Assembly (NCBI GenBank): GCA_029784795.1
Contig: JAFMAW010000003.1
Coordinates: 1-64,000 of the forward strand
Source: Nitrososphaerota archaeon
GTDB taxonomy: Archaea > Thermoproteota > Nitrososphaeria > Nitrososphaerales > UBA183
Direction: 5' to 3'
DNA length: 64,000 nucleotides
In this document: piece after piece, positions 7,418 through 16,233 of the stretch
Position numbering within the stretch: the first letter of the stretch is position 1
Layout: every line of letters begins with the position of its first letter
Position numbers and translations under genes: made by a program
Notes under the pieces: generated by a model
What the model saw: the letters and a program-made list of their open reading frames with translations, nothing else
Told to the model about the DNA's origin: nothing
The model's database searches: none

Positions 7418-8713
7418 TCACTTCTTCACCGCTCTGAACGCCTTCCCTGCGGCGCTGACCGTCCTTTCTACGTCCGCGTCCGAGTGAGCCAGCGAGACGA
7501 ACGCCGTCTCGAAGGCCGACGGAGGGAGATAGACCCCGGAGCCGAGCATCTCCCAGAAGTACCTGCCGTAGGCGCCGGTGTCAGTCTTGCTGGCGGTGGT
7601 GAAGTCCACGACCGGCCCCTCGCAAAAGAACTCGCCGAGCATCGACCCCATCCTGTTCGTCGTCAGCGCTACCCCTGCTTTCTCTGCGCCGGACTCGATC
7701 CCTTCCTGGAGGGCCGCCGACGCCTCCTCCAGCCTCCGATAGCCTCCCTTCGTGAGGAGCTCCAGGGCGCGCAGCCCCGCGGCCATGGCGACGGGGTTGC
7801 CTGAAAGGGTCCCTGCCTGGTACACCGGGCCCTCGGGCGCGACCTCGGCCATGACTTCGCCCCTGCCGCCGTAGGCCCCCACCGGGAAGCCTCCGCCGAT
7901 GACCTTCCCAAGGGTGGTGAGGTCCGGCTCGACCCCCAGCAGTCCCTGGGCCCCTCCGGGCCCGACCCTGAACCCTGTGATTACCTCGTCGAAGAGGAGG
8001 AGGGCGCCGCTGTCCGTGCATGCCTTCCGCAGCGCGGGGAGGAAGCCGTCCGCCGGGAGGACGACGCCCATGTTGCCGCCGACGGGTTCGACTATGGCCG
8101 CGGCTATCTTGTCTCCCTCTTTCCTGAACTCCGATTCGACGGCTTCGATGTCGTTGAAGGGGAGGGTCACGGTGTCGCCCACGGAGCCCGCGGTCACCCC
8201 CGCAGAGACGGGGATGTCCAGGGTGGCCATCCCGGAGCCTGCCTTGGTGAGGAACGGGTCTGCGTGCCCGTGGTAGCATCCTTCGAACTTCACCAGGATG
8301 CTCCTCCCGGTGTGTCCCCTGGCTACGCGGAGGGCCGACATGGTGGCTTCGGTCCCGGAGTTCACGAAGCGGACCTTCTCGATCGACGGCATGGACCTTC
8401 GGACCCTTTCCGCGAGGCGCACCTCTGTCTCCGTGGGCGCCCCGAAGCTGGTCCCCGAAGACATGGCGGCGCGGGCGGACGCCGACACGGCGGGGTTCGC
8501 GTGGCCGTGGATCAGCGCCCCCCAGGAGCAGACGTAGTCGACGTACCTGTTGCCGTCCGCGTCCCACATGCTGGAGCCCTTCCCTCTGCGGATGAACTTC
8601 GGCGTCCCGCCCACCGACTTGAACGCCCTGACAGGGCTCGACACGCCTCCGACCATGACCTTCGAAGCCCTCTCGTAGAGGGCCGCCGATTTCCTGTCCT
8701 TCACTGGCACCAC
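7418..8713 (-). CDS. hemL: Glutamate-1-semialdehyde 2,1-aminomutase
   Basis: A 431-residue PLP-dependent aminomutase making 5-aminolevulinate. The N-terminus ASKVMVGGVSSPVRAFK, the cofactor-binding LLLFDEVITGFRVGPGGAQ and the PLP-lysine motif LTTLGKVIGGGFPVGAYGG are intact. No ATG is available: two in-frame GTG codons occur at 8713 and 8710. The first overlaps the hemQ stop (TAGTG), so translational coupling is likely; either is possible. It works directly after HemA in the C5 pathway although the two genes are at opposite ends of the early part of the operon. Confidence 0.95.
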   Translation of the reverse strand: MVPVKDRKSAALYERASKVMVGGVSSPVRAFKSVGGTPKFIRRGKGSSMWDADGNRYVDYVCSWGALIHGHANPAVSASARAAMSSGTSFGAPTETEVRLAERVRRSMPSIEKVRFVNSGTEATMSALRVARGHTGRSILVKFEGCYHGHADPFLTKAGSGMATLDIPVSAGVTAGSVGDTVTLPFNDIEAVESEFRKEGDKIAAAIVEPVGGNMGVVLPADGFLPALRKACTDSGALLLFDEVITGFRVGPGGAQGLLGVEPDLTTLGKVIGGGFPVGAYGGRGEVMAEVAPEGPVYQAGTLSGNPVAMAAGLRALELLTKGGYRRLEEASAALQEGIESGAEKAGVALTTNRMGSMLGEFFCEGPVVDFTTASKTDTGAYGRYFWEMLGSGVYLPPSAFETAFVSLAHSDADVERTVSAAGKAFRAVKK

Positions 8714-9435
8714 TACCCCAGGAGCCTGATCATTGTCGCCGGGTCGACCGAGGCGCAGGTGAAGATGGGCGTCTCCCGTTCGGTGTACTTGCTCGCGTCC
8801 GACGACCTCAGCTCTTCGACAAGGTCCAGGAACTCCCCCGGGTCGTCCCCCTCGAACGCGAGGACGAACTCCTGGTCGTCGAGGCCGAAGGAGTAGCCCG
8901 TGTTGATCTTGATCGCAGGGTACTTGTGTCCGATCCTGAAGTGCTCTGCCATTATCCTCTGCCTCTCGGCGAAGGGGACCTTGTACCACTCCCTCTTCTT
9001 CACCAGAGGATAGACGAAGGCGTACTTCGCGTTCCGCCGGGGCTCGTCTTCAGCTCCTTCCTGCCCGGGGTGCCTGTGCGAGCCGAGGTACTTCGACTTC
9101 CTTGTCATTGCGAGGAAGGAGTAGGCGACGTCTAGCCGCCTGCCGAGCCCGGTGGCAAGGAGCTCCGAGGCAAGGTCCTGCACCGAGCCCAGGTCCTGGG
9201 CCACGACCCAGATCATGAAGTCGGCGTCCGCCCTGGTCCCGACCAGGCTGTAGCATCTGAGGTCCAGCGTCTTCGAGTACTTGTCCAGGACAGCGAGGAA
9301 CTCGTCGGCGCCGGCTTTCTTCTCGTCCTCCGCGAGAGACCTCCACTCCCTGACCGCCTTGAAGAAGACGTACCTCATCACCTTCCGCGAACCGGCCTCA
9401 AGTTCTTGATGTGCCGATGCTTCCTGCATCACCAT
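8713..9435 (-). CDS. hemQ: Coproheme decarboxylase-like protein (HemQ/ChdC, chlorite dismutase family)
   Basis: A 240-residue protein of the chlorite dismutase/HemQ fold. The ChdC-like tyrosine region FVYPLVKKREWYKVP and the proximal histidine region MAEHFRIGHKYPAIK, followed by GLDDQEFVLAFE, are visible. In the coproporphyrin pathway this enzyme decarboxylates coproheme to heme b with peroxide. Its position between hemB and hemL makes a heme role far more likely than chlorite detoxification. The start is ATG 9435 (overlapping hemB by 7 bp) or ATG 9429 (TGATG overlap). ChdC assignment is from motif and context, not from alignment. Confidence 0.88.
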   Translation of the reverse strand: MVMQEASAHQELEAGSRKVMRYVFFKAVREWRSLAEDEKKAGADEFLAVLDKYSKTLDLRCYSLVGTRADADFMIWVVAQDLGSVQDLASELLATGLGRRLDVAYSFLAMTRKSKYLGSHRHPGQEGAEDEPRRNAKYAFVYPLVKKREWYKVPFAERQRIMAEHFRIGHKYPAIKINTGYSFGLDDQEFVLAFEGDDPGEFLDLVEELRSSDASKYTERETPIFTCASVDPATMIRLLG

Positions 9436-10424
9436 CCCTCCTTGATCCACCCTGCTGCCTGCTCGGCGAAGTATGTGATGATCAGGTCTGCGCCCGCTCT
9501 CCTGATGCCGGTGAGCACTTCGCGGGCCGCGGATTTCTCGTCCAGCCACCCGTTCAGAGCGGCGGCCTTCAGCATCGAATACTCGCCGCTCACGTTGTAG
9601 GCTGCCAGAGGGACTTTGAACCTTCGTCTCGCCTCAGAGATCACGTCCAGATATGCCAGCGCTGGCTTCACCATCACGATGTCTGCACCTTCCCTGATGT
9701 CCTCCTCCACCTCTCTGAGCGCCTCTCGCCTGTTCCCGGGCTGCATCTGGTACCCGCGCCTGTCCCCGAACGACGGGGCAGAACCGGCCGCGTTCCTGAA
9801 TGGCCCGTAGAAAGCCGAGGCGTGCTTGGCCGAATAGCCCATCACCACGGCGTCGTCAAAGCCGGCCTCATCGAGGGCCCTCCGGATGGCTAGCACCTGT
9901 CCGTCCATCATGGCGCTGGGGGCGACGACGTCCGCCCCAGACCGGGCGTACTCCACGGCTGCCCTGGAGAGGAGGGGGAGGGTCCCGTCGTTGTCGACCT
10001 CCCGGCCGCGCAGCACCCCGCAGTGGCCATGCGAGGTGTACTCGCAGAGGCAGACGTCCGCCATCACAACCAGCTCGGGGAACGACTGTCTGATGGATGA
10101 CATCGCCCTGGGAACGATGCCGTCCCTGGCGTAGGCCCCCGTCCCCTGGTCGTCTTTGTGGCCTGGCACCCCGAAGAGCAGCACGCTCCGGATCCCTGCC
10201 CTGACGAGCCTCTCGAAGTAGGTCGGCAGCCGGTCCACCGAGTACCTCAAGACCCCAGGCATGCCGTCAATCTCTTCGGCCCTACCCTCGCCTTCGACCA
10301 CGAACACGGGGGCAACGAACATGTCCTTGTGGAGCCTCGTCTCGTCGAGCATCCTCCGCATGGGCTCGGTCCTCCTGAGCCTCCTCCCCCTTCGCTCCGG
10401 CCTGACCCTCGGTTCGTCAGACAT
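9429..10424 (-). CDS. hemB: Porphobilinogen synthase (5-aminolevulinate dehydratase)
   Basis: A 331-residue enzyme condensing two 5-aminolevulinates to porphobilinogen. The zinc-type metal site DVCLCEYTSHGHCG, one active-site lysine region MGYSAKHASAFYGPF and the second, MVKPALAYLDVI, are all conserved, as is DVVAPSAMMDGQV. The cysteine-rich loop marks the zinc-dependent form. It overlaps hemD by 8 bp upstream and hemQ by up to 7 bp downstream, indicating coupled translation. Confidence 0.97.
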   Translation of the reverse strand: MSDEPRVRPERRGRRLRRTEPMRRMLDETRLHKDMFVAPVFVVEGEGRAEEIDGMPGVLRYSVDRLPTYFERLVRAGIRSVLLFGVPGHKDDQGTGAYARDGIVPRAMSSIRQSFPELVVMADVCLCEYTSHGHCGVLRGREVDNDGTLPLLSRAAVEYARSGADVVAPSAMMDGQVLAIRRALDEAGFDDAVVMGYSAKHASAFYGPFRNAAGSAPSFGDRRGYQMQPGNRREALREVEEDIREGADIVMVKPALAYLDVISEARRRFKVPLAAYNVSGEYSMLKAAALNGWLDEKSAAREVLTGIRRAGADLIITYFAEQAAGWIKEGW

Positions 10425-11172
10425 GGGTCGCCAGCTCCACTATCTTCGCTGCCAGGGCGTCAATCGTGTGTCGCCCCGGGAACACCACCGACCCGAACCC
10501 TGCACTCCTGGCGGCCGACGCCGTCACGGGCCCGATGCACACAGCCGTCGCCCTCCCTGTGACACTGCCCATCCTGTCGGGACCGAGCCGCGACTCGAAC
10601 CCCCTGACTTCAGAAGGGCTCGCGAACGCAACAAGGTCTGCCCCCTCGACGGCGGCGGGGTCCAGCTCCCCTCCTTCGGGCAGAGTCCGGTATGCCGCCA
10701 CCTCGGAGACCTCGAACCCCCTGTCTTCCAGGGTTTTCGTCAGCGCCTTGTCCCCGATGTCCGCCCTGAACAGGAGGACCCTGTTCCCCCGGCCTAAGGG
10801 GAGCGTCTCGCCCAGCTGAGCGGTGAGGAACCTGTCGGGGACAAAGCTCGCCTCGAGCCCGAAGTCCCTGAGCCCAGCTGCGGTCCTCGGCCCCACAGCG
10901 GCGAACTTCGGGAGGGCCCCTCTCCCGCCAGACTTCCTGAGCCGCTCCCCCAGGACAGCCACGGCCCTCGGTGACGTCAGGACCACCCAGTCGAAGTCCC
11001 CGACCCCGGCTAGCGCCTTGTCCACGGCTGACCAGTCTTCGGGCGCCTCGAACCTGACCGTCTCCACCCCGGCCGCTTCGACCCCTGACGCGGCGAGCAT
11101 GGCCTGCAGCTCTTCGTTCCCCTCCCTGGACCGCGCCACGACCACTCTGTGCACCGCGTGCTGGGAGGTCAA
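10417..11172 (-). CDS. hemD: Uroporphyrinogen-III synthase
   Basis: A 251-residue HemD, cyclising and inverting ring D of hydroxymethylbilane. The family is poorly conserved, but the two-domain alternation is visible, with DWVVLTSPRAVAVLGERL and DLVAFASPSEVRGFESRL repeating the same strand-helix theme, and ATAVCIGPVTASAARSAGF near the end. The likely start is TTG at 11172, overlapping the hemC stop by 3 bp; a GTG at 11154 is an alternative. The longer frame upstream lies inside hemC and is discarded. Confidence 0.9.
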   Translation of the reverse strand: MTSQHAVHRVVVARSREGNEELQAMLAASGVEAAGVETVRFEAPEDWSAVDKALAGVGDFDWVVLTSPRAVAVLGERLRKSGGRGALPKFAAVGPRTAAGLRDFGLEASFVPDRFLTAQLGETLPLGRGNRVLLFRADIGDKALTKTLEDRGFEVSEVAAYRTLPEGGELDPAAVEGADLVAFASPSEVRGFESRLGPDRMGSVTGRATAVCIGPVTASAARSAGFGSVVFPGRHTIDALAAKIVELATHV

Positions 11173-12095
11173 CCTGCAATCCCCTCCATGATCTTCGCCC
11201 CGCCTCTCTCCTTGACCTTCCTTGCCAGCTCCCTCCCCAGGGCCTTCGGGTTCCTTCCGTCCCCTTCGACCTCGGCCCTGGCCGACCTCTTCCCTAGCGG
11301 ATCGGCCACGAGGCCGATGGCGACCATCCTGCCCGGGGCGACCGTAGCGTACGCTCCCAAAGGGACGTCGCAGTCCCCTCCTAGCTCTTCCGAGAACGCC
11401 CTTTCGCACTCGCTGGACGCCCTGGTGTCAGGGTCGTCGATCGCCTCCAGCATCGCCAGGACATCGCTGTCCCCCGCCCTTGCCTCGACAGCCAGTGTCC
11501 CCTGGCAGACCGCGGGGACGACCTCCTCGACGCCGAAGGCCTGGGTTATCCTCGAGCCGAGGCCCAGCCGATGGAGCCCGGCCGCAGCCAGCACCGCGCC
11601 GTCGAGCCCCCGCTCCTCGATTTTCCTCAGCCTGGTGTCGACGTTCCCCCGCAGTTCGACGACTTCGATGTCCCCCCTGAGCGCAAGAAGCTGAGACATC
11701 CTCCTGACGCTCGAGGTCCCTATGCGCGCGCCTTTCCTCAGCCGGCCCAGGGTAGCGCCTGAGGGTGACACCAGCGCGTCCCTGGGGTCGCCCCTCTTCG
11801 GGGTGGCGCCGATGACCAGCCGTTCGTCAGTGAGCAGAGGGAGGTCCTTCATGCTGTGCACCGCGATGTCTATGCGGCCTTCTGCCAGCTCTCTGTCTAT
11901 ATCCCCTGTGAACGCCGTCTTCCCGTCGGTCACGAGCCTCTCGTGGGGGAGGGCGTCCCCAGAGGTCTTCAGCGGCACCATCACCAGCTCGGCCTCTGTC
12001 TTCCCGTGGAGGAGGTCCACCACAAGCCTTGTCTGGGCGAGGGCGAGCGCGCTCCCGCGCGTCCCCACGAGCACCCTATCCCTCACCTGAGTCAC
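11169..12095 (-). CDS. hemC: Porphobilinogen deaminase (hydroxymethylbilane synthase)
   Basis: A 308-residue enzyme that polymerises four porphobilinogens to hydroxymethylbilane. The N-terminal VGTRGSALALAQTRLV, the VHSMKDLPLL loop and the dipyrromethane-cofactor cysteine in GGDCDVPLGAYA are present. The stop overlaps the hemD start and the 5' end overlaps hemA by 20 bp. Confidence 0.97.
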   Translation of the reverse strand: MTQVRDRVLVGTRGSALALAQTRLVVDLLHGKTEAELVMVPLKTSGDALPHERLVTDGKTAFTGDIDRELAEGRIDIAVHSMKDLPLLTDERLVIGATPKRGDPRDALVSPSGATLGRLRKGARIGTSSVRRMSQLLALRGDIEVVELRGNVDTRLRKIEERGLDGAVLAAAGLHRLGLGSRITQAFGVEEVVPAVCQGTLAVEARAGDSDVLAMLEAIDDPDTRASSECERAFSEELGGDCDVPLGAYATVAPGRMVAIGLVADPLGKRSARAEVEGDGRNPKALGRELARKVKERGGAKIMEGIAG

Positions 12096-13359
12096 CCCCG
12101 AACACCGCCCTCAGAAGGCCGAGCTTCTCCTCTTCGGACAGGCCTGGGTGCTTCTTCCGAGCGAACCCGACCGGCCTCGCAATGAGCTTGCTCACGATCC
12201 TGCGGCCCATGGCCTCCACGATCCTCTTGTCCCTGGCGGAGGCCGGTCCCAGCCTGCTGACCGCCCTCCTGAGCTCCTCCTCCCTCACACCCTCGGCCCA
12301 GGAGTAGATGTCTGCCACGGTCGTTGACAGCCGCGTCTGAACCAGCCAAGAGTAGAACTCAGACGCTTCTTTCGATACCGCGACTTCAGCCTCAGCGAGG
12401 CCTGCGGGCGGGCGCCGGGCGGTGGCCATCGCGGCCAGGTCGTCCAGGTCCAACAGCCGCACGTTCGGCAGGCCCCTCACGGCGTCGGAGACGTTCCTCG
12501 GCATCCCCAGATCCACCACGGTCTTCGGCCTGCGTCCTTTCAGGTCTGCGGAGGTGATGATCGGCTTCTTCACCGAAGTGGCGGAGATGAGGACGTCGCA
12601 GCTCTTCGCGAGCCTCTTCACGTCAGCATACCTGACCAGCCTGCACCACTCCAGGCCCGCCGGGGACCTCTTCCTCCTCGAAGCGACGTACAGCCGTGAC
12701 ACATTCCCCTTCAGCCTGCGGGCGGCTAGGCGGATCATCTTTCCCGTCCCGACAAGCATCACGACCTTCCTCTCTGGGTGGACCCTGTCGATGGCCTCCA
12801 TGGCCAGGTCGCTGAGCGAAGCCTCGTCAGACCCGAGCCCATAGGATGACCTCACGCGGTTACCGACCCTGTATGCACGGTCGAACAGCGGGGAAAGGAT
12901 GCCCTTGGCTTCCCCCTTGACCCTCGACTCTACCCCTGCCGCCCTCACCTGAGCCAATATCTGGGGCTCCCCGACTACCACCGACTCGAGCCCCGATGCG
13001 ACCCGGAAGAGGTGCCTGACTGCCTCTTGCCCCTTCAGCTGGTAGAACTCTGACCCGACGCGGTCGTGGCCGGTAAGGCCCCGCAGGTACGACACAAGTC
13101 CTGCCGAAGCTGCGTCTGGCTCCTTCGAGACCAGATAGAGCTCATACCTGTTGCAGGTGGAGAGCAGCGCGGACTCGTCCGCCGCGGCCAGCGTCCTGTC
13201 GAGCCGTCCAGCTTCGACCCTCTTCGCCAGGGCTTCGCGGAAGCTCACCCCGGAGGTCTGGTAGGACGTGCCTACGAGAAGGAGCTGGGGCTGAGTTGAT
13301 CCGCCGTCTGATGGCGGCGCGGTGGGTCCCAAAATACCCTGTTGACCAGCGTTCGGCAA
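12076..13359 (-). CDS. hemA: Glutamyl-tRNA reductase
   Basis: A 427-residue NADPH-dependent reductase converting glutamyl-tRNA to glutamate-1-semialdehyde, the first step of tetrapyrrole synthesis. The catalytic cysteine is in LLSTCNRYELYLVS, substrate binding in SGLESVVVGEPQILAQVR, and the nucleotide-binding domain contains MLVGTGKMIRLAARRL. The start is TTG at 13359, giving about 26 extra residues (MPNAGQQGILGP and on) before the conserved LLLVGTSYQT; an A/T-rich TATA element 32 nt upstream supports it. First gene of the eight-gene heme operon and the likely point of control. Confidence 0.95.
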   Translation of the reverse strand: MPNAGQQGILGPTAPPSDGGSTQPQLLLVGTSYQTSGVSFREALAKRVEAGRLDRTLAAADESALLSTCNRYELYLVSKEPDAASAGLVSYLRGLTGHDRVGSEFYQLKGQEAVRHLFRVASGLESVVVGEPQILAQVRAAGVESRVKGEAKGILSPLFDRAYRVGNRVRSSYGLGSDEASLSDLAMEAIDRVHPERKVVMLVGTGKMIRLAARRLKGNVSRLYVASRRKRSPAGLEWCRLVRYADVKRLAKSCDVLISATSVKKPIITSADLKGRRPKTVVDLGMPRNVSDAVRGLPNVRLLDLDDLAAMATARRPPAGLAEAEVAVSKEASEFYSWLVQTRLSTTVADIYSWAEGVREEELRRAVSRLGPASARDKRIVEAMGRRIVSKLIARPVGFARKKHPGLSEEEKLGLLRAVFGGDSGEG

Positions 13360-13385
13360 GGGAATCTGGGCGGCGGGCTCCCTAA

Positions 13386-13406
13386 TTTTTATTTAACGTT
13401 TGTTAA
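13386..13406 (-). promoter_or_regulatory. Heme operon promoter with inverted repeat
   Basis: On the minus strand TTAAATAAAAA (13386-13396) is centred 32 nt before the hemA TTG and is the most A/T-rich element nearby. It is overlapped on its upstream side by TTAAC-GTTT-GTTAA (13393-13406, plus strand), a perfect 5-bp inverted repeat that could be an operator next to the BRE. Function is inferred from position. Confidence 0.5.
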
Positions 13407-13545
13407 TCCCGCGACCGCCTATAAACCCATCCCGGCCTATGATGTCCGCCGAAGGACCACAGGGGATGCCTGTCCTCGCCATCTGCGCGCCCTAATCCCG
13501 CCGCCCTGGGGCAGGCCCCTCGCGATCTCCGCCCGGGGGCGCTGC

Positions 13546-14361
13546 TCAGTTCCACTGGACCCAGTCGACCCGCGGCGCCCTCGGCCTGTTGGCGTTGGCG
13601 AAGGCTTCCACGATGTCCCTGGCCGTCACGACCGCGACGCCTTCTCCGTCGAGAGACAGCGGCAGGCGCTTGAATCTGTGGTCTGCCATCACCCCGGCGG
13701 CTTCCCTTCCTAGTATGCCTGGCTCCGCGGTCACGAGGGGGCGCGTAGCGACCTCCGCTACGGGAGTGTCGAGCCTCTTCCTCTGAGCGAGCACCCTCCT
13801 GACCAGGTCCCTCTCGGTGAATATCCCGTCCCATCGGCCGTCTTCAGAGAGCAGGACGCTCCCTACCTTCCTCTCGTCCATGGTCTTGACCACCGCGTCG
13901 ACCGGGGTCTCCGGCGTCGCGGTGACGACGTCGGTGGATATGACCTTCAGTATCGAGAAGTCCCAATCGATCCGCTTGATGACCCTGACCAGGTCCGTGG
14001 GGGTCACCATGCCCACCAGGTCGGCACCATCGAAGACCATGAGCCTGCTCTTCTTGGCTATCATCGCGCGGGCTGCCTCGGCGAGGCTCCGGGGTGCCTC
14101 TATTGACGGGAACTTTGGCGAAGCAACCTCGGATATCACCGTCGTCTCCGGCTCCCTCCCCCTGGCCAGGACCCTGCTCAGGAGGTCCCTCTCGGTAAAC
14201 ACGCCGCAGGGGCCGAGGTTGTCCAGGACCACGACGCTGCCTATGTCGTGCTCGGCCATGGCGCGCACGGCCTTCTCCACCCTCGACTCCTGATAGACCG
14301 TGACGACCCCTCTCCCCATGAAGTCCTTCGCGAGGGGCCCGTCGTGCTTCTGTGACAGCAA
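13546..14361 (-). CDS. Four-CBS-domain protein
   Basis: A 271-residue soluble protein built of two Bateman modules. CBS motifs repeat at about residues 15-60 (GVFTERDLLSRVL), 80-130 (MVTPTDLVRVIKR), 145-190 (GIFTERDLVRRVL) and 210-260 (VVTARDIVEAFANA). Such proteins usually sense adenosine nucleotides; no effector domain is attached, so the output is unknown. The TTG at 14361 is the start: TATTAAA-like sequence at 14384-14392 (minus strand) is 28 nt upstream, so the message should be leaderless. It lies just upstream of the heme operon but has its own promoter. Confidence 0.85.
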   Translation of the reverse strand: MLSQKHDGPLAKDFMGRGVVTVYQESRVEKAVRAMAEHDIGSVVVLDNLGPCGVFTERDLLSRVLARGREPETTVISEVASPKFPSIEAPRSLAEAARAMIAKKSRLMVFDGADLVGMVTPTDLVRVIKRIDWDFSILKVISTDVVTATPETPVDAVVKTMDERKVGSVLLSEDGRWDGIFTERDLVRRVLAQRKRLDTPVAEVATRPLVTAEPGILGREAAGVMADHRFKRLPLSLDGEGVAVVTARDIVEAFANANRPRAPRVDWVQWN

Positions 14362-14498
14362 CGTCCTCTGAAGTCTCCGTCGCCATATTAAACCGGGAGC
14401 ACAATTCCCAACGTTGAGAAGCCGGGGCTGGCGACTTGACGGAAGGGCGCCGCATTGATCCGCCGGCCGCAGGCATCCCTTGGAGTTCCTCGCTCGGG

Positions 14499-16088
14499 CT
14501 AGAAGACCAGCTCTCTGCCGGTCCGTCCGTCGATGGTGACCTCCCTGTGCTTCCTCCGGGCGACCAGTTCGACCTCGAACACAGGATAGAGGAAGGTGTC
14601 AAAGCTGTCGACGTCGGCGCCGTCCCAGAGCCCCTTGACCGCGTCCCTGACGTCCGACTCCTTGACCCTCGGCCCAACCACCTTCACCCTCGTCTGGTCG
14701 ACCGGGACGAGATCGAGGGGGATGGCCCCTGACGGTACAGGGGGGAGGTCGACGAGGCGCCTGTAGAGCTTCTTCTTCCTCACCTCCGAGCTCCTCACCA
14801 GCCTCTTCGCGTTCAGGGCGCCGAGGGCCCTCGACACGGTCCCCTTGGATTCGCCGAGGACGCTGGCCACGTCGATGACGCTGGTGTCGCTGTCAGGCCT
14901 CAGCTCCCTGAGTATCTCGACCTGCAGGGTCGAAAGGCCTAGGAGCTTCTCGAAGCCGGCGGTGACCTCGAGCCCTTTGCCCACCGAGACGAGCTTCCCC
15001 GACGCGCCGTCCAGGTGCACGTAGGCCGTCCTGAACCTGCGCTTGATCAGCCCGCGCCTGAGCCTGACCCCGAGCTGGACCAGTGTCCTGAAGTACAGGT
15101 TGACCTCTGTGACCGTCTCCCTCGGCCCGAAGATTCCGAAGCTCCTCTCCCTCTTCACCAGGACGGGGAGGTCGTCGGTCTTTATCGAGGGCTCGAGGCC
15201 GAGCAGTCCGCCGGCGGCGGGGGCGTCGCCGGCCTCGTCCTCAGCAGGGGGAGCGGCTGGACTCCCGCTCGGCCTGGAGAACTGCTTCACCACCCTAGAA
15301 GCCAGCGACGGCGTGACCCCGCCCGGCCTGGTGACTCGGCTCTTGACCGAGACGAGAGTCGGGTCTGCCGAAAACCCGCCCATGGCGAAGAACTGGCCTG
15401 TCTTCAGAGACGTGAGCCTGCGCGGCACCCCCTTGCCGGGGAAGAACTGAGCTACCGACTGGAGGTCGTTCTGGATTATGAGCTTCCCGATGAGCTGGTT
15501 GCCGCACTGGCTGAGCACGTTCTTGTCCACGAGGGACGGCCGCTGGGAGCAGACCATCAGGCCCAACCCCCTCTTCCTGCCCCTCCTGGCGGCCTCGGCG
15601 AATATCGGGACGCGCTCCCCGAGCTGCGGGACGAACTTGTCCGCCTCCTCCACTACCACGAGGTAAGGCGTCCTCCTCTCGTTGAGGGTCTCGTACAGCC
15701 CCTCCATGAAGCCGGCCACCTTCGCCTTCGCGTCCTGGATGTCAGACACGTCGAGGATCAACGGAGAGATGTCTGGGGCTTGCCTCGCCAGGTCCGCCAG
15801 GTCGAGCCCCTCCCAAGAGAGGTCGCTCCCTCTCTCTTCGCCGACCCAGATGGCGTCGAACTTCTCCTTCAGGCCCGTGTGCTCTCCTTCGGTGTCAACT
15901 ACGGCGAAAGGGACGCCGTGCCTGCAGAGCTCCTCGCAGATCACCCCGACGGCATAGCTCTTGCCGCTCCCGCTGCTCCCGAGGACGCAGGTCCTGCCTG
16001 TGGCCACGACGTTCGCATCCACGGCGAAAGCGCCGTCGTCCTTCGTCCCGATGTCCAGCAGCGTCCGCCCACTTTCCAACCCGGACAA
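14499..16088 (-). CDS. HerA/VirB4-type DUF87 ATPase with C-terminal winged helix
   Basis: A 529-residue ATPase. Walker A is GSSGSGKS at about residues 38-45, Walker B is YLVVVEEADKF at about 140-150, and the motif after it, FAEAARRGRKRGLGLMVCSQ, carries the arginines of the HerA/FtsK class. After about residue 270 the sequence changes; around 400-460 a helix-turn-helix region (VIDVASVLGESKGTVSRALG) suggests DNA binding. Members of this clan pump DNA or act in recombination repair, but this variant is not next to NurA or Mre11/Rad50, so the role is open. It starts with TTG at 16088, about 33 nt from a weak TATA-like TAAAAT. Confidence 0.8.
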   Translation of the reverse strand: MSGLESGRTLLDIGTKDDGAFAVDANVVATGRTCVLGSSGSGKSYAVGVICEELCRHGVPFAVVDTEGEHTGLKEKFDAIWVGEERGSDLSWEGLDLADLARQAPDISPLILDVSDIQDAKAKVAGFMEGLYETLNERRTPYLVVVEEADKFVPQLGERVPIFAEAARRGRKRGLGLMVCSQRPSLVDKNVLSQCGNQLIGKLIIQNDLQSVAQFFPGKGVPRRLTSLKTGQFFAMGGFSADPTLVSVKSRVTRPGGVTPSLASRVVKQFSRPSGSPAAPPAEDEAGDAPAAGGLLGLEPSIKTDDLPVLVKRERSFGIFGPRETVTEVNLYFRTLVQLGVRLRRGLIKRRFRTAYVHLDGASGKLVSVGKGLEVTAGFEKLLGLSTLQVEILRELRPDSDTSVIDVASVLGESKGTVSRALGALNAKRLVRSSEVRKKKLYRRLVDLPPVPSGAIPLDLVPVDQTRVKVVGPRVKESDVRDAVKGLWDGADVDSFDTFLYPVFEVELVARRKHREVTIDGRTGRELVF

Positions 16089-16233
16089 GTCTACCCCTCA
16101 GGCCTCCGCCTCGGCGCGTAAAATCGTTGCCGGATGGGACCGACCTCGGGGGCTCATCGCGATACTCCTTCTCCTGACTGACAACCTTCCTTCATCCGCA
16201 CGTCATGGCGGGGTTTCACTCATCCATCCGATC

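Noticed and set aside
6371..7804. Long plus-strand open frame across hemE and hemL
   Set aside because: Antisense to strongly conserved heme genes; no family features.
8713..9435. HemQ-like gene as a chlorite dismutase
   Set aside because: The operon context and the HemQ-type YP and proximal His regions favour coproheme decarboxylase; chlorite detoxification genes are not present.
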